From Bifidobacterium breve (GTDB lineage: Bacteria; Actinomycetota; Actinomycetes; Nanopelagicales; Nanopelagicaceae), in contig CAMDBB010000002.1 in assembly GCA_945889195.1 (NCBI GenBank), positions 186,001 through 250,000 of the forward strand: a DNA stretch of 64,000 nt. Reading direction: 5' to 3'. Below are positions 1-7,249 of this stretch, piece after piece. Numbering within the stretch: position 1 is the first letter of the stretch; each line of letters opens with the position of its first letter. The translations under genes and the position numbers were made by a program. The notes beneath the pieces were generated by a model that had not been told where the DNA came from, made no database searches, and saw only the letters and a list, made by a program, of their open reading frames with translations.

Positions 1-740
1 ATTATGCGCCCACGATTGCTTAACGCCCCAAAAGATTTTGAAATTACTTCTACGTTGCCAGTTGTATCCACAATTAGGTCTATTTTGTTCGGAATCTCTG
101 AGATATCACTGAAAAAGAAGTTGGCTCCTTGGTTTAGGCATATTTCTTTTTTTGATTCAGTCCTATCAACTGCATAGATTTCTCCGGCTCCCGCAAGTCT
201 GGCTGCTGCCAATACATTTAGCCCCACGCCACCACATCCAACTACTGCAACTCGCTCCCCAAACTTCAAATCTGATTCATTGTCGATAACTCCAAGAGCT
301 GTGGTCAATGAACATCCAAGTAATGCTGCAAATTCAGGATCTGTATCCTGTGGCACAACTGTCAACCTGTTTTCAGAAACAATAGATTTTTCAGTTAACG
401 TATTCACCTTTCCACTCGAAAATAGTTTGCCATTCATTTTGTATTTTGGGAATTCAGCTTCGATCCCTAGCCCTGGGCGCCAATGCATAACTACTTTGTC
501 GCCTGGCTTTACCAGGGTTACACCTGGCCCTATTTCTTCAACAATTCCACATCCCTCGTGCCCCATTAGATGTGGCAGAAATTTGCCATTTCCTTTGTGT
601 CCGGATATCTCATGTAGTTGTGATCCGCATATTCCACTTACTAGAACTCGGACAAGTACCTGTCCAACAGACAGCTCTCCCACTTCCACTTCAGAGAGTA
701 ATAAAGGTTTGTTTAATTCAACCAAGACTGCAGACTTCAC
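1..740 (-). CDS. Zinc-type alcohol dehydrogenase family protein (partial, C-terminus off the window)
   Basis: MDR-superfamily dehydrogenase; about 246 residues are visible and the C-terminus lies beyond base 1. The chosen start is GTG at 740, preceded by GGAG at 747-750 with a 6-nt spacer. The N-terminal catalytic domain shows GICGSQLHE (catalytic-zinc Cys) and MGHEGCGIVEEIG (zinc His and Glu), followed by the Rossmann motif VVGCGGVGLNVLAAARLAG. Between KPGDKVV and the Rossmann fold I find no four-cysteine structural-zinc lobe, unlike classical ADH. It lies 1 bp after a cupin gene and downstream of a nucleotidyltransferase, so a role in oxidising or reducing a sugar or polyol intermediate of surface-glycan synthesis is inferred. 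Family is clear; substrate is unknown. Confidence 0.85.
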   Translation of the reverse strand, partial: MKSAVLVELNKPLLLSEVEVGELSVGQVLVRVLVSGICGSQLHEISGHKGNGKFLPHLMGHEGCGIVEEIGPGVTLVKPGDKVVMHWRPGLGIEAEFPKYKMNGKLFSSGKVNTLTEKSIVSENRLTVVPQDTDPEFAALLGCSLTTALGVIDNESDLKFGERVAVVGCGGVGLNVLAAARLAGAGEIYAVDRTESKKEICLNQGANFFFSDISEIPNKIDLIVDTTGNVEVISKSFGALSNRGRI

Positions 741-741
741 A

Positions 742-1110
742 TTAATCTCCTCTAACGACTCTGTAGCTGTCTTCTTCCAGATGTTGGGTGGAAAACTCAA
801 ATAAATCTGATTCTTCCAGCGCAATCATTTGGTGTCTTAGTCCAATCGGAACGTGAAAAATCTGGCCTGGGCTCAGTATCAATTCATCCGCAGTGCTAAT
901 GTCATCAGTGAATGAGAAAAGAATTTTCATCATTCCAGATTGAAGATAGAATGTTTCCGTTTTCAGTTTATGAAAATGATATGAACAGCGTTTTCCATCT
1001 TGAAAATGAAGAATCTTTCCACAATACAAATCATTGTTGACTATCCATTCTTCATGGCCCCAACCTTTAGCATGGATACTCGATTCAATTAACGGAGCCA
1101 TATCAATCAC
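742..1110 (-). CDS. Small cupin-domain protein (122 aa)
   Basis: A single-domain cupin. The metal-site pattern is visible as YHFHKLKTETFYLQSG (motif 1, about residues 42-57) and PGQIFHVPIGLRHQM (motif 2, about 82-96). The start is GTG in a GTGA overlap with the stop of the upstream nucleotidyltransferase. It resembles stand-alone phosphomannose-isomerase-like cupins found beside sugar nucleotidyltransferases in surface-polysaccharide loci. An isomerase or epimerase role on a phosphosugar is therefore plausible but not shown. The SD of the following dehydrogenase gene lies inside its 3' end, which suggests coupled translation of the three genes. Confidence 0.75.
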   Translation of the reverse strand: MIDMAPLIESSIHAKGWGHEEWIVNNDLYCGKILHFQDGKRCSYHFHKLKTETFYLQSGMMKILFSFTDDISTADELILSPGQIFHVPIGLRHQMIALEESDLFEFSTQHLEEDSYRVVRGD

Positions 1111-1511
1111 CCTGACACAATTTTGGAAATGGACATATTCTCAATTAGCGCAGTTGATGAATACCCCTTCAAGGTTTCAAAGATTTTGACTTCGCACAAA
1201 TCGTAACCCGCGACTTCTTCTGGTTTATAGTCGCCACCTTTTACAATTAGATCCGGTCCAATAGACTTAATCAAATCGTAGGGTGTGTCTTCTTCAAAAA
1301 TGAATACCTGGTTCACATACTTAATTGATTCTAGAATTGCCAAACGATTTCTTTCATTGTTAAAAGGCCGAGTTGGCCCCTTCAATCGACGTACACTTTC
1401 ATCACTGTTGAGGCCAACAAAAACTTCACCTAACGTTGAACAATACTTCAGAAGTTCCACATGCCCGACATGTAAGACATCAAAACAGCCATTAGTAAAA
1501 ACCTTCACCAC
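1107..1511 (-). CDS. Cytidylyl/adenylyltransferase family protein (RfaE C-domain/TagD-like)
   Basis: A 134-aa nucleotidyltransferase of the HxGH superfamily. It begins KVFTNGCFDVLHVGHVELL, with the phosphate-binding HVGH signature, and has VKGGDYKPEEV and a late SSTALIENM segment where family members carry the nucleotide-binding STT/I motif. It matches the length and layout of the HldE/RfaE C-terminal domain and of glycerol-phosphate cytidylyltransferases. It probably activates a sugar-1-phosphate or polyol phosphate for a surface polymer. The start is GTG at 1511; a second in-frame GTG follows directly. No SD is evident and TACAAT lies just upstream. First gene of the nucleotidyltransferase-cupin-dehydrogenase set. 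Confidence 0.85.
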   Translation of the reverse strand: MVKVFTNGCFDVLHVGHVELLKYCSTLGEVFVGLNSDESVRRLKGPTRPFNNERNRLAILESIKYVNQVFIFEEDTPYDLIKSIGPDLIVKGGDYKPEEVAGYDLCEVKIFETLKGYSSTALIENMSISKIVSG

Positions 1512-1615
1512 CTGATTGTAGTGGTTTTATGGTTTGGGTAAAGACTCAGTGGAGAAACACCCCCAATGAGTTAACTCATCATGACATGGTGGGCTGTTCA
1601 GCCTGCCTGTTCGGA

Positions 1616-1627
1616 TACAGTAATTCC
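1616..1627 (+). promoter_or_regulatory. Leaderless-type promoter: -10 TACAGT, 6-nt spacer, ATG
   Basis: TACAGT at 1616-1621 ends exactly 6 nt before the ATG at 1628, and no SD is present. This is the same geometry seen at ten other starts in the window. It decides the start of the downstream glycosyltransferase at 1628 rather than 1634 or the far-upstream alternatives. Confidence 0.5.
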
Positions 1628-2353
1628 ATGCGAATGAGCAAGTGGGTTGTCATTACTCCACACCAAGGGCTGGGAGACCACCTGCTTTGCAACGGACTTT
1701 ACCGTCAATTTGCGAAGTTTAATGATCGAGTCTTTCTTTCTGTGAAGAGAAAGTATCATTCAGAGATTACTAATATGCTGCGTGATGTAGAGAACGTAAC
1801 ACTCCTTAAAATGCCAAACTTTCAATCTTGGAAAACAACGCGAGTCATACAGAGACTTGCAAGAATTATGAGAATTAGAGTTGTCGGTTTGGGATCATAC
1901 GGAATCGGGTTTTTTCCTCAGGGAGTTAGGTTTGACAATAATTTCTATGACCAAGGGGAAGTAGACTTTAAACACCGATGGGACTCCTTTCACGTGCCAA
2001 GGAATCATGCAAGAGAGTTTGACCTTTTCAATCTTCTGGGATGCCAAAAGGGTAAGTACATCTTCTTGCACGAGGACAACTCAAGAAACTTCACCATTAA
2101 TCGAGATTTACTTCCAAAAGGCTACCGTGTAATTTCACCGATATCTGACAATGATGGCATATTTCTTGTCGACTACAGATTAGTTATTGAGGAAGCGTTC
2201 CAAGTACACGTCATTGAGAGTTCATTTGCCGCATTTATTGAAAGTATCGACATCGATATTCCGTTGTTTGCCCATAGGTATGCAAGGAACCACGCACTCC
2301 ACGACTTCCGACACGAGTTCACATATAGGAAACCTTGGCAAATTCTGATCTAG
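1628..2353 (+). CDS. Putative glycosyltransferase (GT-B, heptosyltransferase-like N-terminus)
   Basis: A 241-aa protein beginning with a Rossmann-like segment WVVITPHQGLGDHLLCNGLY, the GLGD loop typical of GT9-like and related GT-B enzymes. Near the C-terminus VIESSFAAFIESIDI resembles the nucleotide-sugar-side motif 'ESS' found in small GT-B proteins of polysaccharide loci. No membrane segment or signal peptide is seen. The reading frame stays open upstream to 1529, but that extension looks non-coding and the leaderless promoter geometry favours 1628. It is convergent with the aminotransferase gene 9 bp away. The donor and acceptor cannot be deduced. Confidence 0.6.
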   Translation: MRMSKWVVITPHQGLGDHLLCNGLYRQFAKFNDRVFLSVKRKYHSEITNMLRDVENVTLLKMPNFQSWKTTRVIQRLARIMRIRVVGLGSYGIGFFPQGVRFDNNFYDQGEVDFKHRWDSFHVPRNHAREFDLFNLLGCQKGKYIFLHEDNSRNFTINRDLLPKGYRVISPISDNDGIFLVDYRLVIEEAFQVHVIESSFAAFIESIDIDIPLFAHRYARNHALHDFRHEFTYRKPWQILI

Positions 2354-2362
2354 TGAGAAAAC

Positions 2363-3724
2363 TCAACTACAAACCAGTTCTGCGCACATAGTTCTAAAGG
2401 CCGCTGTATGTGCATCAACATCAGCAGTTGTTGTATCGGGACACATCAGGGCCATATTGTGAAATGGAGTTAACAAGAAACCATCATTTAGCAGGCGCAA
2501 ATGAATGTACTGCTCTAGCTCAAAGTCTCCTGAATCTGCAGCTTCTTTACCTGTAACTGGTGCCTTGCCCGTGAAAACATACTCACCGCGTGCACCTAAA
2601 CGATTGCAATGCCAATCTAAATCAAACTCTTTGATCGCAGCATCGATGCCATCGCACCAGCGGTTACCTAGTTCGATCATGAGCTTAAAGTTCGCTTCCG
2701 TTAACACTTCACTCAACGTCGCCTTCATCGCAGCAAGCGACAGAGCATTACCCGCCAAGGTTCCACCAATTCCACCCAGATCAATAATCGATAGTTCAAC
2801 TAACTTCTTGATTTGATCGGCAATTTCTTGCGTCATTCCAAATGTTCCAGTTGGGATTCCGCCCGCGAGCGCCTTACCAATCGTCAGAAAGTCAGGCTTA
2901 AGTCCCAATTCCTTAGTCATTCCTCCTGGTCCCACAGAAATTGTGTGGGTCTCATCAATAATCAGAAAGGCGCCGTACTTCTTGGCAAGTTCTTGCACGC
3001 CAACTAAATAGCCATCAAGCGGCAAAACAATTCCGATATTGGTCATGGCAGGTTCCATCAAGATTGCTGCAACATCGCCATGCGCCAAAGCTTTTTCAAT
3101 TGACTCTAAATCATTAAATTCCACAACCCGCGTAGTTTCAGCTAAATCAACAGGGGCTCCGATATTTCCTTCACGTTTTACTGTAAATCCTGCATCGTCC
3201 AAAGTTGCAAAGGTTTCATCAACTGATCCGTGATAGCAACGATCAATCACAATAATCTTGCTACGACCTGTAATCATTCGTGAATAGCGAATGACGTGGC
3301 GATTAGCATCGGTTGCTGACACTGTAAATTGCCACAGAGGCAGACCAAAGCGATCGCGCAAAAGCCCTGAAACAATTGCAGCATCTTCAGTTGGCAGCAT
3401 CGCCGTAATGCCCTTACCTACTTGTTCGCGCACCGCAGCAACTGTGGCATCAGGTGAATGCCCAGTCATCGATCCGGTATCGCCCAAACAGAAATCAACA
3501 TAGGTATGGCCATCGATATCTGTAAAGCGAGCGCCTTTTGCCTCTTTCACAAATACTGGGTGAGCCCCCGGCCACTTAGCCATCCATGACATCGGAACAC
3601 CTTCGTGCATGACCATCTTAGAATCTTCAAAGGCTGCAGCCGATTTCTTATGGGTATCAAGAAAGCGTTGTTCTTCCTTTGCGCGAAGTTCTTTGAGGTG
3701 CTGGCGATTGATTACGGTGCTCAT
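2363..3724 (-). CDS. PLP-dependent class III aminotransferase (glutamate-1-semialdehyde aminomutase-like)
   Basis: A 453-aa fold-type I aminotransferase. Visible signatures are GARFTDIDGHTYVDFCLGDTG (substrate/entry loop, about 64-84), RYSRMITGRSKIIVIDRCYHG, IIDETHT (PLP aspartate) and FLTIGKALAGGIPTG (Schiff-base lysine). The overall pattern is of the HemL-like subgroup, but the extended N-terminal arm and poor match to HemL-specific regions argue for a catabolic or other transaminase. It is the last gene of a same-strand run with an aldose epimerase, PfkB kinase and UPF0303 protein, separated from the epimerase by 14 bp. A TAGACT lies 7 nt before the ATG, so it may also have its own leaderless promoter. 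The substrate is unknown. Confidence 0.85.
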   Translation of the reverse strand: MSTVINRQHLKELRAKEEQRFLDTHKKSAAAFEDSKMVMHEGVPMSWMAKWPGAHPVFVKEAKGARFTDIDGHTYVDFCLGDTGSMTGHSPDATVAAVREQVGKGITAMLPTEDAAIVSGLLRDRFGLPLWQFTVSATDANRHVIRYSRMITGRSKIIVIDRCYHGSVDETFATLDDAGFTVKREGNIGAPVDLAETTRVVEFNDLESIEKALAHGDVAAILMEPAMTNIGIVLPLDGYLVGVQELAKKYGAFLIIDETHTISVGPGGMTKELGLKPDFLTIGKALAGGIPTGTFGMTQEIADQIKKLVELSIIDLGGIGGTLAGNALSLAAMKATLSEVLTEANFKLMIELGNRWCDGIDAAIKEFDLDWHCNRLGARGEYVFTGKAPVTGKEAADSGDFELEQYIHLRLLNDGFLLTPFHNMALMCPDTTTADVDAHTAAFRTMCAELVCS

Positions 3725-3738
3725 GCGGATGAGTCTAT

Positions 3739-4503
3739 TTAGTCATTTGAGAAAACAAAGAGGGCTTCGATGTAGTTCTCGCCACTAATGCCCAAATTTG
3801 CAGCATCCGGTGGAGCAGTCTGTGGCTCGATACAAACCCCATCAGGATCTTCGGTATACACAACCCACCATGGCGCATCTGATTCAATATCAATACGTGC
3901 AACGCCTTCCCAGACAATCGCCGGGGTTCCGCGCAACTGCGTAAAGGCATCATCCCAAGGTGGTGAAGGAGGTGAAATCAATTCACCAGTCGGTAGACCT
4001 TCAGAATTTCGCTTTAACATTTTCTCAGCCGAAAATTCAATCTCTGCCGTTCCACCTCGATCTAAATCACGAGCAAACCAAGGGTGCATCCCCATCCACA
4101 CAGGAATATCGCAACCGTTGTCGTCATATTCCAAAGACCATCTAATTGCATCATCTAACACTTCGATTGTCTGTTCGACAGTTGCGCCCATATATGGCTT
4201 TGGTAGATGCAGCAAAGATCTTCCTGGGCCAATTTCTTGCCATGATGATGTAAAACCAAATCCATGAATTGCATGTGGTGGATCGATATTTGTAGGCAGT
4301 TGATGTTCAACACCGGAAGCAGAAGTAATTAGCCCATCCTTTATACGGCCAGCCCATGGCGCCATTGGATACCAACCATTGGTTAGCACACCGCCTCTGA
4401 ATGGCACAGTAAATTCCATTTCACGCCACTTAATCAATGTGATCCGCCCACCACCATCTAAATCAATTGCTACTTGAAATTCTGCATCATCAATAAATTG
4501 CAC
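3739..4503 (-). CDS. Aldose 1-epimerase family protein
   Basis: A 254-aa galactose-mutarotase-fold protein. It carries HAIHGFG (catalytic histidine region), MGMHPWFARDL (second histidine) and VCIEPQTAPPDA (catalytic glutamate), in the order expected for aldose 1-epimerase/GalM-like enzymes. It is shorter than GalM and lacks a signal peptide, so it should be cytoplasmic. It probably interconverts sugar anomers for the kinase encoded 9 bp upstream (PfkB). The stop codon is followed after 14 bp by the aminotransferase start. Family assignment is firm; sugar specificity is unknown. Confidence 0.82.
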   Translation of the reverse strand: MQFIDDAEFQVAIDLDGGGRITLIKWREMEFTVPFRGGVLTNGWYPMAPWAGRIKDGLITSASGVEHQLPTNIDPPHAIHGFGFTSSWQEIGPGRSLLHLPKPYMGATVEQTIEVLDDAIRWSLEYDDNGCDIPVWMGMHPWFARDLDRGGTAEIEFSAEKMLKRNSEGLPTGELISPPSPPWDDAFTQLRGTPAIVWEGVARIDIESDAPWWVVYTEDPDGVCIEPQTAPPDAANLGISGENYIEALFVFSND

Positions 4504-4512
4504 AGTCGCTAC

Positions 4513-5421
4513 CTATATTCCCTTGAGTTCATGCTTATACGGAGGCTGAGCCCCTTTACGAGAACAGGTAATGCCTGCGGCAATTGCCGCACGGCTAAGA
4601 ACTGCCTTCAAAGTATCCCCAGTTAAATTCAAGATTCCCTTTTCAATCATCGCTTCCACAACTATCGCACCAACAGTGTCACCTGCGCCAACAGTGTCAG
4701 CCACATCAACCTTTACGCCAAGGACTTCAATAGAACCATCGGCTGTAAAGCCCGCAAGGCCATTAGCGCCTCGTGTCACCACAACGAGCGCTGCTCCATC
4801 GTTGATCCAACGCTTTGCAACATCTTCATATTGCTGGCCTGGATACAGCCACGCCATATCGTCATCACTGACTTTCACAACAGATGAGATTGCTACCCAG
4901 CGCTCAACAGCTGCTAAATACTTATCTCTATCGTTCATCACTACTGATCGCACATTGGGGTCAAAGACAATAGGTGCAAACTCAGCCACCTGCATCGCCC
5001 AGTCATATAAGACATCAGCACCAGGCTGAATAACAGTTACCAGCGTGCCTATATGCAGCACGCTCGGCTTATATCTTGATGGATCAGGCAACCACGAAGC
5101 AGAAAAATCAAAGGTTGCTGTGCCATCAATCTCAAATTCATATGATGCCCCACCGTTTCCATTGAGCGAGACAATCGCTAAACAAGTGGGCTTATCGCTA
5201 TTCAAAGCTAAATCAAGCTTTACTTCATCTTCTAGCAACTCTTGGCGAGACATCTGCCCGTATTTATCACTTGAGATTCCATCAATAAAATAAACCTCGT
5301 GGCCTAAACGCGCTAGCGCCTTTGCAGTATTCGCAGGTCCTCCACCAACATGAGGTACTCGTTCACTGCTGCCATCTGGAATTAAATCGATCAGTACTTC
5401 ACCACAGACCCAAATGCTCAC
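4513..5421 (-). CDS. PfkB-family carbohydrate kinase (probable fructokinase)
   Basis: A 302-aa ribokinase/PfkB-fold kinase. It has the N-terminal substrate motif VGGGPANTAKALARLG (PfkB signature 1) and the C-terminal ADTVGAGDTVGAIVVEAM, containing the anion hole and catalytic aspartate. ATP-binding residues precede it in VVVTRGANGL. The closest functional group by layout is bacterial fructokinase, and a GH32 beta-fructosidase is encoded elsewhere in the window (51636-52934), so phosphorylation of released fructose is a reasonable inference. It overlaps the UPF0303 gene by 4 nt (ATGA), which indicates translational coupling. Confidence 0.85.
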   Translation of the reverse strand: MSIWVCGEVLIDLIPDGSSERVPHVGGGPANTAKALARLGHEVYFIDGISSDKYGQMSRQELLEDEVKLDLALNSDKPTCLAIVSLNGNGGASYEFEIDGTATFDFSASWLPDPSRYKPSVLHIGTLVTVIQPGADVLYDWAMQVAEFAPIVFDPNVRSVVMNDRDKYLAAVERWVAISSVVKVSDDDMAWLYPGQQYEDVAKRWINDGAALVVVTRGANGLAGFTADGSIEVLGVKVDVADTVGAGDTVGAIVVEAMIEKGILNLTGDTLKAVLSRAAIAAGITCSRKGAQPPYKHELKGI

Positions 5422-5906
5422 AACTGTTCACCTGTGCGAGCCAAGTATTCAGTAATGATTTCAACACCCAACATATGGTCCGCAACTTGTTCTAAGCCGC
5501 TCACAATCAAAACACCAGTTAAACCAAGTCCAACAACGTTGAGTGCTAACCCACCACCATGGATGGCATAGAGCTCATCTTCCACACCCTTTGATTTGTG
5601 CCAATCAATTCCTTGCTCTTCAGCCAGTACTCGCTCATGCAGAGTTGATCGACCTGTTAAATTCACAGCGCACGCTTTGCGACCAATCCACCAATCATTT
5701 TCTGGTGTTGATCCAGGAAGGGACGCATGAAAGACAATCCAATCCTTCATTCGCACTTCAACTGCAATTGGCAACTTTCGTTCCAACCCAATTGCCTGTG
5801 AAATTGAGCCGATCTCGAGCGCCTCAGCTTGAGTAAGAGAAGAAAGCTCAAGAGCCTTTGCCTCGCGCTCTAAATCAGCGCCACTGAGTCCACCTGTCGT
5901 TGCCAC
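5418..5906 (-). CDS. UPF0303 / heme-degrading-domain (GlcG/HbpS-fold) family protein
   Basis: A 162-aa protein with the UPF0303 pattern: an N-terminal helix of ELSSLTQAEALEIG type, then VRMKDWIVFHASLPGSTPEND, WIGRKACAVNLTGRST and a C-terminal GLTGVLIVSGLEQVADHM. The family shares the GlcG/HbpS fold; some relatives bind heme or cobalamin, and the biochemical role is not established. It starts with GTG at 5906, preceded by CAAGAT and a 6-nt spacer. It is the first gene of the run leading into the PfkB kinase, aldose epimerase and aminotransferase, so a role in sugar metabolism rather than heme is equally possible. Confidence 0.75.
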   Translation of the reverse strand: MATTGGLSGADLEREAKALELSSLTQAEALEIGSISQAIGLERKLPIAVEVRMKDWIVFHASLPGSTPENDWWIGRKACAVNLTGRSTLHERVLAEEQGIDWHKSKGVEDELYAIHGGGLALNVVGLGLTGVLIVSGLEQVADHMLGVEIITEYLARTGEQL

Positions 5907-5924
5907 GCGCCTATCTTGCCGTAC

Positions 5925-6698
5925 TCAATACCCCTTGTTAGGCCCATAGGACCATGCAGTCTCGTCATCTCGATTGATGACCCAGAAACTGTATTCAGCC
6001 AGCTCTGGCCGCCCCATCCACCGCTGCGCTTCTCGCCCATCAACCATCAGAGCCGTCGCCAGCGCATCACAGAGCGCCCCATCAGGGCCAACAACAGATG
6101 CTGAACGAGCACCGATTGCAATCAACCCAGTATGCGGATCAACGATGTGCGCACCCTTCTCATAATCGCCACTAGTTGCAACCGACCCATCAACCACATC
6201 TAAGGTCTTCACAATCTGATTCACATTATCAGGGCTTGAAATCCCAACGTTCCAAGGTTTCAGTTCACCATCTTCAGATATCTGTCCACCGCGCAACACC
6301 AAGTCACCTGCGGCATTAATCAACACACTTTCAACGCCAGCACCAACAAGCATCTTCGCTGCAACTTCTGCAGCCCATCCTTTAACTAACCCCGATGGGT
6401 CAAAACCACCATCAACTTTCCAGGGATCAAAAGCTCCCAAAGTCAGCTCACGTGCATGTTCACATAACTTCCAAACCTCTTTCACATCATCACTCGCATC
6501 AGCAACCTCTAACTTACCTTTGCGAATACGAGAAACATCCGACTCACTCTTGTAAGTAGAGAAAACTTCATCTACCTTATGCAAGAACTCTTTAACTTTG
6601 TCTATTTCTAATCCCAGCTCAACTTCGCTCAAACTCTTTGAGGCAACCTGAACCACAATGACTGTTCCCCAAGTTTCAACAAAACGCTCTAACTTCAA
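5925..6698 (-). CDS. FAD:protein FMN transferase (ApbE family)
   Basis: ApbE attaches FMN to a Thr/Ser of extracytoplasmic flavoproteins. The 257-aa product has FSTYKSESDVSRIRKG, GGFDPSGLVKGWAAEVAA (conserved ApbE core), LINAAGDLVLRGG (metal/FAD-binding region) and VDGSVATSGDYEKG plus HIVDPHTG (FAD-diphosphate site). The start chosen is TTG at 6698, which overlaps the TGA of the FMN-binding protein gene by 4 nt; the longer open frame would overlap that gene by about 100 nt. No signal peptide is evident, so its compartment is uncertain. Its likely substrate is the FMN-binding protein encoded immediately upstream. Confidence 0.88.
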   Translation of the reverse strand: MKLERFVETWGTVIVVQVASKSLSEVELGLEIDKVKEFLHKVDEVFSTYKSESDVSRIRKGKLEVADASDDVKEVWKLCEHARELTLGAFDPWKVDGGFDPSGLVKGWAAEVAAKMLVGAGVESVLINAAGDLVLRGGQISEDGELKPWNVGISSPDNVNQIVKTLDVVDGSVATSGDYEKGAHIVDPHTGLIAIGARSASVVGPDGALCDALATALMVDGREAQRWMGRPELAEYSFWVINRDDETAWSYGPNKGY

Positions 6699-7249
6699 AG
6701 ATTTGCCTTGGTAATTGCGGATTGCACGGATGACCAGAAAGCACCCGCTGTGTATGAAGCTTGTGAGCGACAACTGTTCTGCAGTCCACATGGCAACTGC
6801 ACTGCTGGGTTCTGTTTGATCTGCTCAACAGTGATCTTGTTGTTATTCACAAAGGGAATCAAGGTTGATAATGAGTTATCACTCCATGAACGCGGACTCT
6901 GCGAGGCAGTCACGCTTGTAATCTTGCCGTTACTAAATGTCACCGTTACAGAAAGAGTTCCATAGTTACGTGCGCTAAAGGAAACACCTGTAACTGTTCC
7001 TGAATACCCACCAGGTGCCGGTGCCACACTTTGAGAAGCTGCAGGTGCAGGCTTAACATTCTTCGTCGGCGCAGTCGACGAAGAAGTTGCCTTTGGTGTT
7101 GGCGCCGAACTTGGCACCTTGGTTTCAGAAGGCAAAGGGCCACTTAAGACCTCAATACTCTGCGTAGAGGTAATCTGCGGTGGAGTAATGGCAAGCACAG
7201 CCCCAAGGCCACCCACAGTCCCACCTGCGATTAAGAGCGCGCGTCTCAT
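6695..7249 (-). CDS. Secreted/membrane-anchored FMN-binding domain protein
   Basis: A 184-aa extracytoplasmic protein. Residues 1-22 form an N-terminal hydrophobic signal or anchor (MRRALLIAGGTVGGLGAVLA). A Pro/Ser/Thr/Ala-rich linker of about 50 residues follows, then an FMN-binding domain (about 80-184) of the NqrC/RnfG-type fold. The flavinylation-site region is QASYTAGAFWSS near the C-terminus; the threonine in YTAG would carry covalent FMN. Two cysteines (PCGLQNSC) may form a disulfide. It overlaps the ferric-reductase gene upstream and the ApbE gene downstream by 4 nt each, so the three are tightly coupled. Confidence 0.82.
   Translation of the reverse strand: MRRALLIAGGTVGGLGAVLAITPPQITSTQSIEVLSGPLPSETKVPSSAPTPKATSSSTAPTKNVKPAPAASQSVAPAPGGYSGTVTGVSFSARNYGTLSVTVTFSNGKITSVTASQSPRSWSDNSLSTLIPFVNNNKITVEQIKQNPAVQLPCGLQNSCRSQASYTAGAFWSSVQSAITKANL

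Noticed and set aside
280-804. 174-aa plus-strand open frame at the left edge
   Set aside because: It is antisense to the zinc dehydrogenase and cupin genes, is Ser/Pro/Thr-rich without family motifs, and the minus-strand frame has clear MDR motifs and an SD.
1529-1627. Extended N-terminus for the glycosyltransferase at 1628
   Set aside because: The extra 33 residues look non-coding, and the promoter-like hexamer at 1616-1621 would then lie inside the gene.
6699-6791. Longer ApbE starting at 6791
   Set aside because: It would overlap the FMN-binding protein gene by about 97 nt; the TTG at 6698 gives the usual 4-nt overlap and a family-typical N-terminus.
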